Position numbers and translations under genes: made by a program
Shown: positions 54,802 to 62,860 of the stretch, piece after piece
Position numbering within the stretch: position 1 is the stretch's first letter
Layout: every line of letters begins with the position of its first letter
The notes under the pieces: generated by a model
What the model saw: only the letters and a program-made list of their open reading frames with translations
The model's database searches: none
Told to the model about the DNA's origin: nothing
Source of the DNA: a virus
Reading direction: 5' to 3' (one strand)
Length of the DNA stretch: 64,000 nucleotides
IMG/VR virus record: IMGVR_UViG_3300030044_000014
Coordinates: 1 to 64,000 of that record

Positions 54802-54919
54802 TCGAAACACCTTCCGCAAGTCTTATTACTCGTGTAAGTATCTCATTTCGGAAACTACATTTAGTCTCGTGCCTAGCAAATTCGGCATATCGTTTGATAT
54901 ATGCCGAATCATAGTTCAT
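54773..54919 (-). CDS. small hypothetical protein (48-75 aa)
   Basis: The ATG at 54919 (MNYDSAYIKRYAEFARHETK) has AAGGAT upstream and begins after the stop of 54925; an upstream start at 55003 would overlap that gene by 79 bp. Short basic, helical protein. Function unknown. Confidence 0.45.
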   Translation of the reverse strand: MNYDSAYIKRYAEFARHETKCSFRNEILTRVIRLAEGVSNEKPKGSNT

Positions 54920-54924
54920 CGACT

Positions 54925-55521
54925 TTAATCCTTCGAAGAGTTCGTAGGCTTCGTTCGATGTCCGGTTTTTGGCCCTAATCCTGTCGTCTTCTGAGAATCC
55001 CATTTGTCACGCTCTTCTTTCCGTTTCTTCTCTTCGATCTCATACGCGTAATGCTCACGCATTAATTCTTCTACCTGTTCGCGTGAATAGGTCGGATAGT
55101 TCTTAGGCATCGTCATCATTGGAGGCTGTTCATACGGAGCATTAGAAGCAGCAAGAAGCTCTGCAACCTGCTCACGAGTATAAGTTCCATAAGCGCTTGG
55201 GCCGTTCTTAGGCTTGTCGGCGGCTTTCTTATTGATCTTAAACTCTAACTCAGGATCAAACTCAGGTTCTTCATACTTCTCAGGATGAGACTCGCGGAGT
55301 TCAAACTCTTCTTCTTGCTCAGGGGTAAGCTGTCTTTCTTTGAGAGCATCGAGCATAGCCTTTTCGATATCTTTGAACTTAGTTCCAAGTATCTCATGGC
55401 AAATAGCCTGTTTAAGTTCAACAGAGTTGAGAATCTCGTTAGCGCGGAGTACTTTTTCCTCGCGACTTAGTTTATCAAGGCCACAGAGCTGCTGAATTCG
55501 ACGCTTCAATTTTTTACTCAA
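54925..55521 (-). CDS. hypothetical protein, TTG start, repeat motif (198 aa)
   Basis: TTG at 55521 behind GAGGAG. A helical N-terminus is followed by two copies of a Y-T/S-REQV-x-ELL/M motif (GTYTREQVAELLAAS; YPTYSREQVEELMREH) separated by ~25 residues and a Lys/Glu-rich tail. Such repeat linear motifs often bind partner proteins. Function unknown. Confidence 0.55.
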   Translation of the reverse strand: MSKKLKRRIQQLCGLDKLSREEKVLRANEILNSVELKQAICHEILGTKFKDIEKAMLDALKERQLTPEQEEEFELRESHPEKYEEPEFDPELEFKINKKAADKPKNGPSAYGTYTREQVAELLAASNAPYEQPPMMTMPKNYPTYSREQVEELMREHYAYEIEEKKRKEERDKWDSQKTTGLGPKTGHRTKPTNSSKD

Positions 55522-55541
55522 GAAGACTCCTCGTTAAGAAC

Positions 55542-55550
55542 ATTATATCA
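55542..55550 (-). promoter_or_regulatory. extended -10 promoter before 54925
   Basis: Minus strand TGATATAAT (TATAAT at 55547-55542) with the TGN extension; no good -35 was seen. It lies 21 bp upstream of the TTG start codon. Confidence 0.5.
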
Positions 55551-55597
55551 CCCGGGCCACTAGGACCCAGATGACGGTGTCTAACTAACGGGCACTC

Positions 55598-55933
55598 TTA
55601 CTTGTTATTAACGTCGAGCGTCTTCTCCAAGTCTTGGTCGAATTGTAAGTCGAATGATACAGCTGCAGTCTCTTCAACAATCTTATTGAACATCTCATCC
55701 TTGAAGGCCTGATGATCAGTCTCAGAGATAGCTTTGCAGATCTCCAACTTCACTACTTCTTGGTTCTGCCAAGTTGGATCCTTAGCGAATACATCCATGG
55801 CAGCCTGTAAGTTAGCAGGAATTGGGATATTAAAGTGTCTCCAAAAATCAAGAGCGGCATTGCAATCTTCAGGGGAGATTGCGACCTTTTGATCTACTTC
55901 GTTTGTTGCTTTTTGCTCGTTTTGATCCGACAT
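55598..55933 (-). CDS. hypothetical protein (111 aa)
   Basis: Start at 55933 (MSDQNEQKATNEVD) behind GGGAGG. Acidic and helical (AISPEDCNAALDFWRHFNIPIPANLQAAMD), ending LEKTLDVNNK. Function unknown. In the same transcript as the ClpP-like gene upstream. Confidence 0.5.
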   Translation of the reverse strand: MSDQNEQKATNEVDQKVAISPEDCNAALDFWRHFNIPIPANLQAAMDVFAKDPTWQNQEVVKLEICKAISETDHQAFKDEMFNKIVEETAAVSFDLQFDQDLEKTLDVNNK

Positions 55934-55944
55934 AGGACCTCCCA

Positions 55945-56661
55945 TTAACGTTTCTTAGTATCGGTTTTCTTTTTAGGAGACGATTTGCGTTTTCCAGCAG
56001 TCTTTTTACCTGTCGTAATTGACTGCTTCTGACGTGAAGCAAACGGAGCCTTAATGGGTTGTTTAGTAACTTCGTATTGAACTTTACCAAAGACCTTAGG
56101 TGTACCGATAGTGTCTACGATGCCGAACTTAACAGCTTCTTGGCCGACTAAGTAACGATCAGTTCCGTCTTGTTGCTTGATAACTGAGCGGAATTCATCA
56201 TAGTTCTTGAAGCCGCAGTTGCGTGCCAACAGACCCATGAAATACTCGTTTAAGCGAGTAGTCTCATTAACGTCTGCCTTCATGTCGTGTACGTTCCCGC
56301 CGGTCCCAGATGAGACTTCGTGGACCATGACACGTGAGTGTCGGCCCAAGAAACGGACGTCCCCGTGTGACAATAGGACAGCTCCGCAGCTCATTGCCTT
56401 ACCCATACAGACAGTAACAATGGGGTTCGGGACTTCATCAATGGTCTCAATCATCTTGGCCAAGGCGTCTACATAGCCACCATAAGAGTCGATGTGAATA
56501 GTAATAGGTCGGCTGGGGTCAGTTGCAGCGATAGCTATAACTGATGCTCTGAACTTTTGCGCGTGTTCCTCGTCGAATTTGGTAACCCAGATTTCTGGGA
56601 GCTTAAGAGTATCGTCTTCCATTAGAACCACCTTTCCAGTAAAAGAATTGTACTTGGCCAT
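55945..56661 (-). CDS. ClpP-like serine protease 2 (238 aa)
   Basis: HIDSYGGYVDALA, CMGKAMSCGAVLLS with Ser91, MVHEVSSGTGGNVHD with His114, and a C-terminal very basic tail (KRKSSPKKKTDTKKR). Similar in layout to 43397 but on the opposite strand and clearly diverged. Could form a heteromer with it or be a maturation protease. The basic tail is unlike cellular ClpP and may bind nucleic acid or direct localisation (inference). Confidence 0.85.
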   Translation of the reverse strand: MAKYNSFTGKVVLMEDDTLKLPEIWVTKFDEEHAQKFRASVIAIAATDPSRPITIHIDSYGGYVDALAKMIETIDEVPNPIVTVCMGKAMSCGAVLLSHGDVRFLGRHSRVMVHEVSSGTGGNVHDMKADVNETTRLNEYFMGLLARNCGFKNYDEFRSVIKQQDGTDRYLVGQEAVKFGIVDTIGTPKVFGKVQYEVTKQPIKAPFASRQKQSITTGKKTAGKRKSSPKKKTDTKKR

Positions 56662-56701
56662 AATTCATAACTAATAGAGTTGACATAGTAAAATAGCTAA
56701 T

Positions 56702-57175
56702 ATGGTAAAACAATGTCGTAGATGTAATGAGTCAAAATCTGTCGGTGATTTTCCAAAATGCAAAACCAATAAAGATGGTCTATACTCTTATTGTAAAGAA
56801 TGCAATTCTCGTAAAGTTAAAGGCCACTACGTGGTTAAATCAGAAGAAAGAAAAGCATATCAAAGGTCTGTATCTAAGGCAATACAAAAGGATAGGGATC
56901 TTAAGTCAGTTTATGGAATTACTCTCGAGCAATATAAGTTAATGCTGAAAAATCAAGACGGTAAGTGTGCAATTTGCAAACAATATGAGACAAAAGTTAA
57001 TTCAAAAAGCAAAGAAACTTTAATGCTCTCTGTGGATCATAGTCATAGAACGGGCAAAGTAAGGGCCTTATTGTGTAATAGATGCAATAGAGGACTTGGT
57101 TACTTTAAAGATAATCCAGAGTTTTGCATTTCTGCGGCAAATTATCTAACCGAACATAAAGATATAATAGAGTGA
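56702..57175 (+). CDS. HNH homing endonuclease (157 aa)
   Basis: CRRCNESKSVGDFPKCKTNKDGLYSYCKEC zinc motif, YGITLEQYKLMLKNQDGKCAIC, HNH core LSVDHSHRTGKVRALLCNRCN. Same family as 36056 and 51865. Divergent from the ClpP-like gene and upstream of 57189. Confidence 0.9.
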   Translation: MVKQCRRCNESKSVGDFPKCKTNKDGLYSYCKECNSRKVKGHYVVKSEERKAYQRSVSKAIQKDRDLKSVYGITLEQYKLMLKNQDGKCAICKQYETKVNSKSKETLMLSVDHSHRTGKVRALLCNRCNRGLGYFKDNPEFCISAANYLTEHKDIIE

Positions 57176-57188
57176 GAACGAGGTCATA

Positions 57189-57989
57189 ATGGATAAAATC
57201 GACGCACTCATAAAGAAACTCCAAGAAGCTAAAGAAGAGCTGTCTAAAGCTGATGTCGTGAAGCCAGACACCGGATACGGAAAGATTACAATCAAGGATA
57301 ATACTCCGAAGTCGCAGAAACCTGCTGACCCACAGAAACCCTACGGTAAGGTAATCATCAAGGCTGAATCTGCTCCTGCAGCACCTAAGCCACAAGCCGT
57401 TAGCATCGGTAAGCACTCCAATGGCAAGTTTAAAGCTTATAACTGGAAGGCAGGCCAAGTAGCTATGCACCCAGAAGAGTTCGACACTCATGATGCAGCT
57501 AAGGCTCACTATGAAGCCAAAGGTCATATGATCAAGTCTGAAGAAGAATTAGAGAAAGATGCAGCTAACCCTAAGCTTGCACCCAAAGAAGTAAAGATCA
57601 AAGAACTTCAAGGCAAGATCGACTCAGGTACCTACAAAATTCCTGCTGCCAAAATTGCTGACAAGATGCTTGGTAAGAGCGACAAAGAGACTGAAAAAGA
57701 AGCTATGGACGCTGAGTTCGGCAAAATGGCTAAAGATGAAGCAATGATGATGGGCGAAGGATGCGGAATGGAAGCTATGGCTATGTCTAAAGACGGCCAA
57801 TGGTCTTTCAAGAAATCTGCATTCAAAGAGCTCGAAAGCAAACTCGAGCATGAAGGCAAGTCGAAAGAATCAGCCGGCGCTATTGCTTACTCTGTAGGCG
57901 AGAAGAAATACGGTAAAGCTGGTATGGAAGCGAAAGCTAAAGCCGGCGAAGCCAAGAAAGGCGACATGGGCGACGGAGAGATGTGCTGA
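57189..57989 (+). CDS. Lys/Ala-rich protein with a FlgM-like motif (266 aa)
   Basis: Low-complexity Lys/Pro/Ala/Gly with repeated GYGKITIKD / PYGKVIIKAE. Residues ~135-160 read EVKIKELQGKIDSGTYKIPAAKIADKML, close to the C-terminal helix pair of anti-sigma28 FlgM. The C-terminus (EHEGKSKESAGAIAYSVGEKKYGKA) is a motif found in phage head-associated proteins. Probably a virion or scaffolding protein; an anti-sigma role is only a hypothesis. GAACGAGGT upstream provides a weak ribosome binding site. Confidence 0.6.
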   Translation: MDKIDALIKKLQEAKEELSKADVVKPDTGYGKITIKDNTPKSQKPADPQKPYGKVIIKAESAPAAPKPQAVSIGKHSNGKFKAYNWKAGQVAMHPEEFDTHDAAKAHYEAKGHMIKSEEELEKDAANPKLAPKEVKIKELQGKIDSGTYKIPAAKIADKMLGKSDKETEKEAMDAEFGKMAKDEAMMMGEGCGMEAMAMSKDGQWSFKKSAFKELESKLEHEGKSKESAGAIAYSVGEKKYGKAGMEAKAKAGEAKKGDMGDGEMC

Positions 57990-58586
57990 TTACCAAATCA
58001 AAGGTCCTCTTAGTAACTTGAGGACTTTGATGATTTCTAAGAATTCTGAGTAAGAAACTAAATCAGACTTAAGTCTGTTGCAGCTTTCACAACATGTAAC
58101 TACGTTTTGTTTAATGTATCCAAGCGAAGAGTCTTTTCTATCAAGACCATTATAGACATAAGCACCATTCAGTCTAGAATCGTTCATTAAAGTCGACGGC
58201 TTCATGTCGCAATAATGACAATCCATTTTAGTTAGAAGACTAAAATCCTCTTTAGAAATCTCAAAGACTAAATCTCTTAACTTTGCTGAACCTTTATAGT
58301 TCTTATAGACATAATTCATGGCAGCTTCACCAACGGGCTTTGTATGAGCTGGTTGTTTACCTCTTGCTAGGTTGCCAATAAAGCTTTTTAGATGTTCTTT
58401 CTTCAGACAGCCACAGCTCTTCTTGCTTCCGCGTTTTAAATTGCTGGCATTCACCTTAACCTTATTTCCACAAGAGCAAATGCAGTTAGTATAAAGTCGA
58501 CCTCTCTCGCCTACAAAAGTAGATTCAACATATAGTCGGCCAAATTGCTTATTTAATACTTCTTCTTTTAGATGCGGATTGTTCAT
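57990..58586 (-). CDS. HNH endonuclease with CxCG...SCGCL zinc motif (198 aa)
   Basis: FGRLYVESTF motif, CICSCGNKVKV...KKSCGCL, then the HNH region DCHYCDMKPS, YNGLDRKDSSLGYIKQNVVTCCESCN. Related to the HNH half of the dCMP deaminase fusion and to the Cys motifs of 38669. Its stop lies immediately next to the end of 57189. Confidence 0.85.
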   Translation of the reverse strand: MNNPHLKEEVLNKQFGRLYVESTFVGERGRLYTNCICSCGNKVKVNASNLKRGSKKSCGCLKKEHLKSFIGNLARGKQPAHTKPVGEAAMNYVYKNYKGSAKLRDLVFEISKEDFSLLTKMDCHYCDMKPSTLMNDSRLNGAYVYNGLDRKDSSLGYIKQNVVTCCESCNRLKSDLVSYSEFLEIIKVLKLLRGPLIW

Positions 58587-58611
58587 GGTTTAATGATACC
58601 ACATACGAACC

Positions 58612-59316
58612 TTAACTAAAAAGTTCAGTGTAGTTTTCTCTTAAAGATTGAGCTATATCAGGCAACTCTTTTTCAAAAACTTCAAACGCTGCTGCTGCAA
58701 TTTCTCTATGTTCTAGTTGAGTTGACTTATCAAGTCTTGTCATAAAATAAGTCATCCACGATCTAATAGATCCACTCATATAGAGTGTAGTTGAGCAACC
58801 GAGAGGCAATACAAATCTAGCACATTCCTTAGCAATCCCATTGTCAAGCGCCCAAGTATAATGTTCAAATGAACTCTTCCAATTCTGGTCTTGGCGATCG
58901 AGCCACTCTTGCTTTACTAATTCTGACAGATCGTCTATTGAATTCTGGCGGTTCTTTACGTCTTGTCTTCTTGCAGCATATAGCTGAAGTCCGCCTGCGT
59001 CTACCGCCGCATATCGCTGGCTAAACTCTTGAAATGTAAAAGAACGATGTCTCAATAGTTGAGGACTAATTCCTCTTGAGGTTTTCACTTGAATGGTGAG
59101 AGTTCCCATCTCAAATGGACTCCAATGTTTATGCTTTAACAGATAATTTATCAACCTAATTGAAGTGTCGAACTTAAGTTGATTTTGTGGCGCAGAAACT
59201 CTCGCACAATACACAATTAACTCCTGAGCTCCAGGCGTACAAGATAATAATTCGACTAGCTTTTCTGAAGAAGAAACATTCGATAATTCTTCGATAATTT
59301 TGTCATCACTCTGCAT
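58612..59316 (-). CDS. thyX: flavin-dependent thymidylate synthase ThyX (234 aa)
   Basis: Start at 59316 (MQSDDKIIEELSNVSSSE) behind AGGAGCC. ThyX motif RHRSFTFQEFSQRY (89-102) matches RHR(x7)S plus the following SxRY, and the C-terminal FVLPLGCSTTLYMSGSIRSWMTYF is typical. Makes dTMP from dUMP using FAD/NADPH and methylenetetrahydrofolate, taking the dUMP produced by the deaminase at 12447. Genes for RNR and ThyX are adjacent and divergent. Confidence 0.95.
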   Translation of the reverse strand: MQSDDKIIEELSNVSSSEKLVELLSCTPGAQELIVYCARVSAPQNQLKFDTSIRLINYLLKHKHWSPFEMGTLTIQVKTSRGISPQLLRHRSFTFQEFSQRYAAVDAGGLQLYAARRQDVKNRQNSIDDLSELVKQEWLDRQDQNWKSSFEHYTWALDNGIAKECARFVLPLGCSTTLYMSGSIRSWMTYFMTRLDKSTQLEHREIAAAAFEVFEKELPDIAQSLRENYTELFS

Positions 59317-59396
59317 TATTTGGCTCCTCATTTCTGGTAAGATTATCATACCGCGAACGACCGCAATTCAAATAAAAAGTTAAAAGGAAATACAAC

Positions 59397-61286
59397 ATGA
59401 ATGTGAAGACTCCATGGGGCGAGATTGGCTATGTTACGTACAAGAGAACTTACTCTCGCAAGATGAACGACACTACGGAAGAATTCACAGACACGGTTGA
59501 ACGAGTCCTTAACGCAGCAGACACACAACTCAATGTTGGATTCACTGCAGCTGAGCGTGCGCGAGCTCGAGACTATATGCTCGGACTAAAAGGAATTGTC
59601 GCGGGACGTTTCCTCTGGCAACTTGGAACAAAGACAGTAGAGAAGTTTGGACTCGCATCGCTTCAGAACTGCGCAGTCACTCTCGTAGATCATCCAATTC
59701 GTCCTTTCACTTGGGCATTTGATATGCTCATGCTTGGATCTGGCGTAGGATACAACATCCAACGCGAGTACGTATATAAGATCCCACCTGTAATGGATCG
59801 CGAGATCAAGGTCACACGCAAAGATACTAACGATGCTGACTTCATTATTCCTGATTCTCGTGAAGGATGGGTTAAGCTTCTTGAACACACGCTCTCCGCT
59901 TATCTCGTAGAAGGTAAGTCTTTCTCGTACTCTACTGTTCTCGTCCGTGGCAAAGGTGCTCCAATCAAGAGCTTCGGTGGTACTGCATCAGGACCAGAAG
60001 AGCTCTGCTGGGGTATTGAGCAGATCTGCAAGGTGCTTGACTCTCGTCGTGGCAAACAGGTTCGTCCTATCGATTGCCTAGACATCATGAACATCATCGG
60101 ATACATCGTTGTATCTGGTAACGTACGTCGCTCAGCTCAGATCGCTATCGGTGATATGGATGACCTTCAGTTCCTCAATGCTAAGCGTTGGGACTTAGGC
60201 AATATCCCTAACTGGCGCGCGATGTCTAATAACTCGGTTGTATGCAATGACATGGCACTTCTCCCTGAAGCATTCTGGCAAGGTTACATCGGTAACGGTG
60301 AACCTTACGGACTCATCAATCTTAAGCTCGCCCGTGAAGTCGGTCGCTTAGCAGATGGCGACATGTACCCAGATCAAAAGATCATCGGCTTTAATCCTTG
60401 CGCAGAGCAATCGTTAGAAGACAAAGAGACCTGCTGTCTCGCTGAGATCTTCTTGCCTAACATCGCTTCTAAAGAAGAGCTTATGGACGTTGCTACAATT
60501 CTATACAGGATCAACAAGCATTCGTTAGCTCTGTCGTGCCATCACCCAGAGACAGAAGAAGTCGTTCACCGCAACATGCGTATGGGCATAGGCATGACTG
60601 GTATCCTTCAAGCATCTGATGAACAACGCTCGTGGCTGTCTGACTGCTATAAGCATTTACGTCAATATGACGCTCGCTACTCTGCTGAGAAGGGTTGGCC
60701 GAAATCTATTAAGCTTACTACTGTTAAGCCTAGTGGAACACTTAGCACACTCGCTGGGGTTACGTCAGGCGTTCACCCAGCTATCTACCAACACTTCATC
60801 CGTCGTATCCGCATGGCATCAGACTCTCCGCTAATCGCCGTCTGTCGCACCAATGGGTACAAAGTAGAGTACCAGAAGAACTTCGATGGAACAGACGATA
60901 AGAACACCATGGTAGTGGAGTTCCCATGCTCGTATCCTAAAGGAACAGTATTGGCGAACGATACTACAGCTATCGATCAGCTCAAATGGGTTAAGAAGCT
61001 TCAAACTGAATGGTCTGACAACTCTGTCTCTTGTACTGTCTACTACCGCAAGGAAGAGCTTGAAGACATCAAAGCTTGGTTGCTTGCTAACTACAATAAC
61101 TCCCATAAGACTGTTAGCTTCTTACTACATAACGACCATGGGTTCACACAAGCTCCGTACGAAGAGATCACTGAAGATCAGTACAATACTCTACGTGCTA
61201 ACACTACACCTATTCATGGTATTGAAGAAGAGTTCGAGTTTATGGATAGTTTAGAGTGCGAAGGTGGCGTGTGCCCAATCAAGTGA
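59397..61286 (+). CDS. nrdJ: class II (adenosylcobalamin-dependent) ribonucleoside reductase (629 aa)
   Basis: Fits monomeric RTPR-type class II RNR: redox Cys92 (LQNCAV), thiyl Cys335 and Glu337 in NPCAEQ (NPCxE), the second redox Cys at 346-347, the substrate-loop KPSGTLSTLAGVTSG and a C-terminal CEGGVC pair (621-626). It needs vitamin B12 coenzyme and no oxygen or radical protein, useful to a phage with varied conditions. AAAGGA precedes the ATG. It supplies dNTPs for ThyX and the ThyA-like enzyme. Confidence 0.95.
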   Translation: MNVKTPWGEIGYVTYKRTYSRKMNDTTEEFTDTVERVLNAADTQLNVGFTAAERARARDYMLGLKGIVAGRFLWQLGTKTVEKFGLASLQNCAVTLVDHPIRPFTWAFDMLMLGSGVGYNIQREYVYKIPPVMDREIKVTRKDTNDADFIIPDSREGWVKLLEHTLSAYLVEGKSFSYSTVLVRGKGAPIKSFGGTASGPEELCWGIEQICKVLDSRRGKQVRPIDCLDIMNIIGYIVVSGNVRRSAQIAIGDMDDLQFLNAKRWDLGNIPNWRAMSNNSVVCNDMALLPEAFWQGYIGNGEPYGLINLKLAREVGRLADGDMYPDQKIIGFNPCAEQSLEDKETCCLAEIFLPNIASKEELMDVATILYRINKHSLALSCHHPETEEVVHRNMRMGIGMTGILQASDEQRSWLSDCYKHLRQYDARYSAEKGWPKSIKLTTVKPSGTLSTLAGVTSGVHPAIYQHFIRRIRMASDSPLIAVCRTNGYKVEYQKNFDGTDDKNTMVVEFPCSYPKGTVLANDTTAIDQLKWVKKLQTEWSDNSVSCTVYYRKEELEDIKAWLLANYNNSHKTVSFLLHNDHGFTQAPYEEITEDQYNTLRANTTPIHGIEEEFEFMDSLECEGGVCPIK

Positions 61287-61288
61287 TA

Positions 61289-61498
61289 CTAGTCAACGGC
61301 GTTCCCCACGTTTTTCTGTGGGGAATTCTTACTCCGCTCTGCAAGCCGGTTCGATGCGTTCGGGACTCTTTCCCAATACGTTGACCAGTATCTAAATTCA
61401 TAATTGTGATTACTCCTTGATATTCCTAGTTTTTCTAGGAGTTGGAGTAGTTCATATAGATCTGAATTATTGGTCCACATCTTTTTGCCGTCTCTCAT
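61289..61498 (-). CDS. small hypothetical protein (69 aa)
   Basis: MRDGKKMWTNNSDLYELLQL followed by LEKLGISRSNHNYEFRYWST. Similar helix to 23333/24053. Convergent with RNR, its last codons lie within the RNR terminator. Function unknown. Confidence 0.5.
   Translation of the reverse strand: MRDGKKMWTNNSDLYELLQLLEKLGISRSNHNYEFRYWSTYWERVPNASNRLAERSKNSPQKNVGNAVD
61302..61330 (+). terminator. terminator after RNR
   Basis: Stem TTCCCCAC / GTGGGGAA (61302-61309, 61318-61325), loop GTTTTTCT, followed by TTCTT. The hairpin DNA is also the 3' end of the convergent gene 61289. Confidence 0.7.
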
Positions 61499-61499
61499 A

Positions 61500-61820
61500 T
61501 CAACCCAGCTTCGTTAAGATAAGACCCAATACAATGAAGACACATCCGGCTAACGTGTAACCCGTTGGCCGGACTCCGTATAGGACTAGTGGCACGAGCA
61601 CGTATGCTCCCACAATCATGGAGTCCCAAATCAAAGCACGCACGTATAGCTGATCCTTAAGCGGAGATTCCTTCGCGATATATAGCCATAAGAAATTTAC
61701 AATGACCGCAAGAATCAAACCTATTGGGAAGAACCAATGTGTTTGCTTAAGACCATTCGAATACGATACAACCACGGATAGGATGTAGATAACGAACCCG
61801 ACTAGGTATGGTATCATCAT
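61500..61820 (-). CDS. membrane protein, four TM helices (106 aa)
   Basis: Start at 61820 (MMIPYLVGFVIYILSVVVSY) behind GGGAG. Four hydrophobic segments (VGFVIYILSVVVSY, FPIGLILAVIVNFLWLYI, ALIWDSMIVGAYVLVPLVLYG, GYTLAGCVFIVLGLILT). Unknown transporter or membrane modulator. Confidence 0.65.
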   Translation of the reverse strand: MMIPYLVGFVIYILSVVVSYSNGLKQTHWFFPIGLILAVIVNFLWLYIAKESPLKDQLYVRALIWDSMIVGAYVLVPLVLYGVRPTGYTLAGCVFIVLGLILTKLG

Positions 61821-61881
61821 TGGGACTCCCTTATTACAGGGGTTTATAGCGTCGGGACGCGAGCGGCCCGGCGTAGCAGTG

Positions 61882-62283
61882 TCAGTGGGCCGGTGCAATG
61901 CGCTCGACGAATTCTTTCGCTGCGGTAAGCGATTCGTTTGGAGACTGTAGTTTGAGCTTTCGCAACATAGACATGACCTGTCTAGTGCGCTTAACCTTAT
62001 GGATGAATTGCCTGACGTCATCTCTATCTTGGGGAGTTTCTTGTTGTTGATTGTAGTAGTCGTACTTCATCTCAACATAATCCTTAGACTCTTTGAGTCC
62101 CCAACCAAACACTTGCTGAATGAATGGTCCAGATGTTACACCAGGGTCATAATGTGATCTGTAACAAGATGGTATGCGTGTAGCTTTACCAAGGAAGCTG
62201 GTGAGCAGGCGAACAGCTTTGATATCATAAATCTTGTTCTCTACTCGACGGCGAGGTTTATTCTTGATCGGCGATGATGTCAT
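61882..62283 (-). CDS. basic hypothetical protein (133 aa)
   Basis: MTSSPIKNKPRRRVENKIYD; helical with Arg/Lys, YDYYNQQQETPQDRDDVRQFIHKVKRTRQVM. Overlaps the upstream gene by 26 bp. Function unknown. Confidence 0.5.
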   Translation of the reverse strand: MTSSPIKNKPRRRVENKIYDIKAVRLLTSFLGKATRIPSCYRSHYDPGVTSGPFIQQVFGWGLKESKDYVEMKYDYYNQQQETPQDRDDVRQFIHKVKRTRQVMSMLRKLKLQSPNESLTAAKEFVERIAPAH

Positions 62284-62566
62284 CGATGTCCATCCCTAAT
62301 AAGATGTAGTCAATTGAGCGATCCTCGTGCCACTGACGAAACTCTGCTTGAATAGAACCTTGGATATAGGTCATGCCACCGTCTTTGTTCTTCATGTATA
62401 GGTTGACAGATCCATCCTTCTCTTTTATGGCAGCGATCTTGCCAAACGATGTAGCAGAAGAACTAGTAGCTCTGATCCAGTCAGGAGCAAACCAGTATGG
62501 AACACCACGCTTAGATACGTGGTCACTTTCTCTTAGAGGCTTTTCGATCTTTGATTTCTTGCTCAC
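62258..62566 (-). CDS. hypothetical protein, GTG start (102 aa)
   Basis: GTG at 62566: MSKKSKIEKPLRESDHVSKR; beta segment RGVPYWFAPDWIRATSS, GKIAAIKEKDGSVNLYMKNKDG, acidic end MDIDDIIADQE. Function unknown. Confidence 0.5.
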   Translation of the reverse strand: MSKKSKIEKPLRESDHVSKRGVPYWFAPDWIRATSSSATSFGKIAAIKEKDGSVNLYMKNKDGGMTYIQGSIQAEFRQWHEDRSIDYILLGMDIDDIIADQE

Positions 62567-62603
62567 GTTTCTTTAACTCCTCTACTGCGTCTCGCTTAGC
62601 CAT
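62523..62603 (-). CDS. possible 26-aa peptide (RBS carrier)
   Basis: ATG at 62603 overlaps the TAA of 62596 and encodes MAKRDAVEELKKREQEIKDR plus a basic tail. Contains the ribosome binding site of the GTG-start gene at 62566, so it may work as a translational coupling leader. Confidence 0.3.
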   Translation of the reverse strand: MAKRDAVEELKKREQEIKDRKASKRK

Positions 62604-62844
62604 TCTTCTTGTTAGATAGTATATCCATGTCCCGTGCACCATGCTCGGATCCGGACTCTTTAACTTCAGCTTCACTAGCAATTTGTAAAGACCTCTTGCG
62701 TTCCTCAGCATGTCTCACTCTCGCAGCATACATCGCAAAGTTAAATTCTTTATTGTCTGGCCAATCCCACGGCAGAATATCTTGTCCTATATCTATTACC
62801 TTCAGACGAAATAGCACATGAGATAATTTATCAAGTGATTGCAT
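62596..62844 (-). CDS. small hypothetical protein (82 aa)
   Basis: Start at 62844 (MQSLDKLSHVLFRLKVIDIG), 14 nt after the RNase H stop; the longer reading overlaps RNase H. ILPWDWPDNKEFNFAMYAAR and a charged tail. Function unknown. Confidence 0.45.
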   Translation of the reverse strand: MQSLDKLSHVLFRLKVIDIGQDILPWDWPDNKEFNFAMYAARVRHAEERKRSLQIASEAEVKESGSEHGARDMDILSNKKNG

Positions 62845-62860
62845 CTCATTGAGAGTTTTT

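Noticed and set aside
56682-56702. TTGACA before the HNH gene at 56702 as a promoter
   Set aside because: No -10 element at 16-18 bp spacing; the nearest TAATAT is only 12 bp away.
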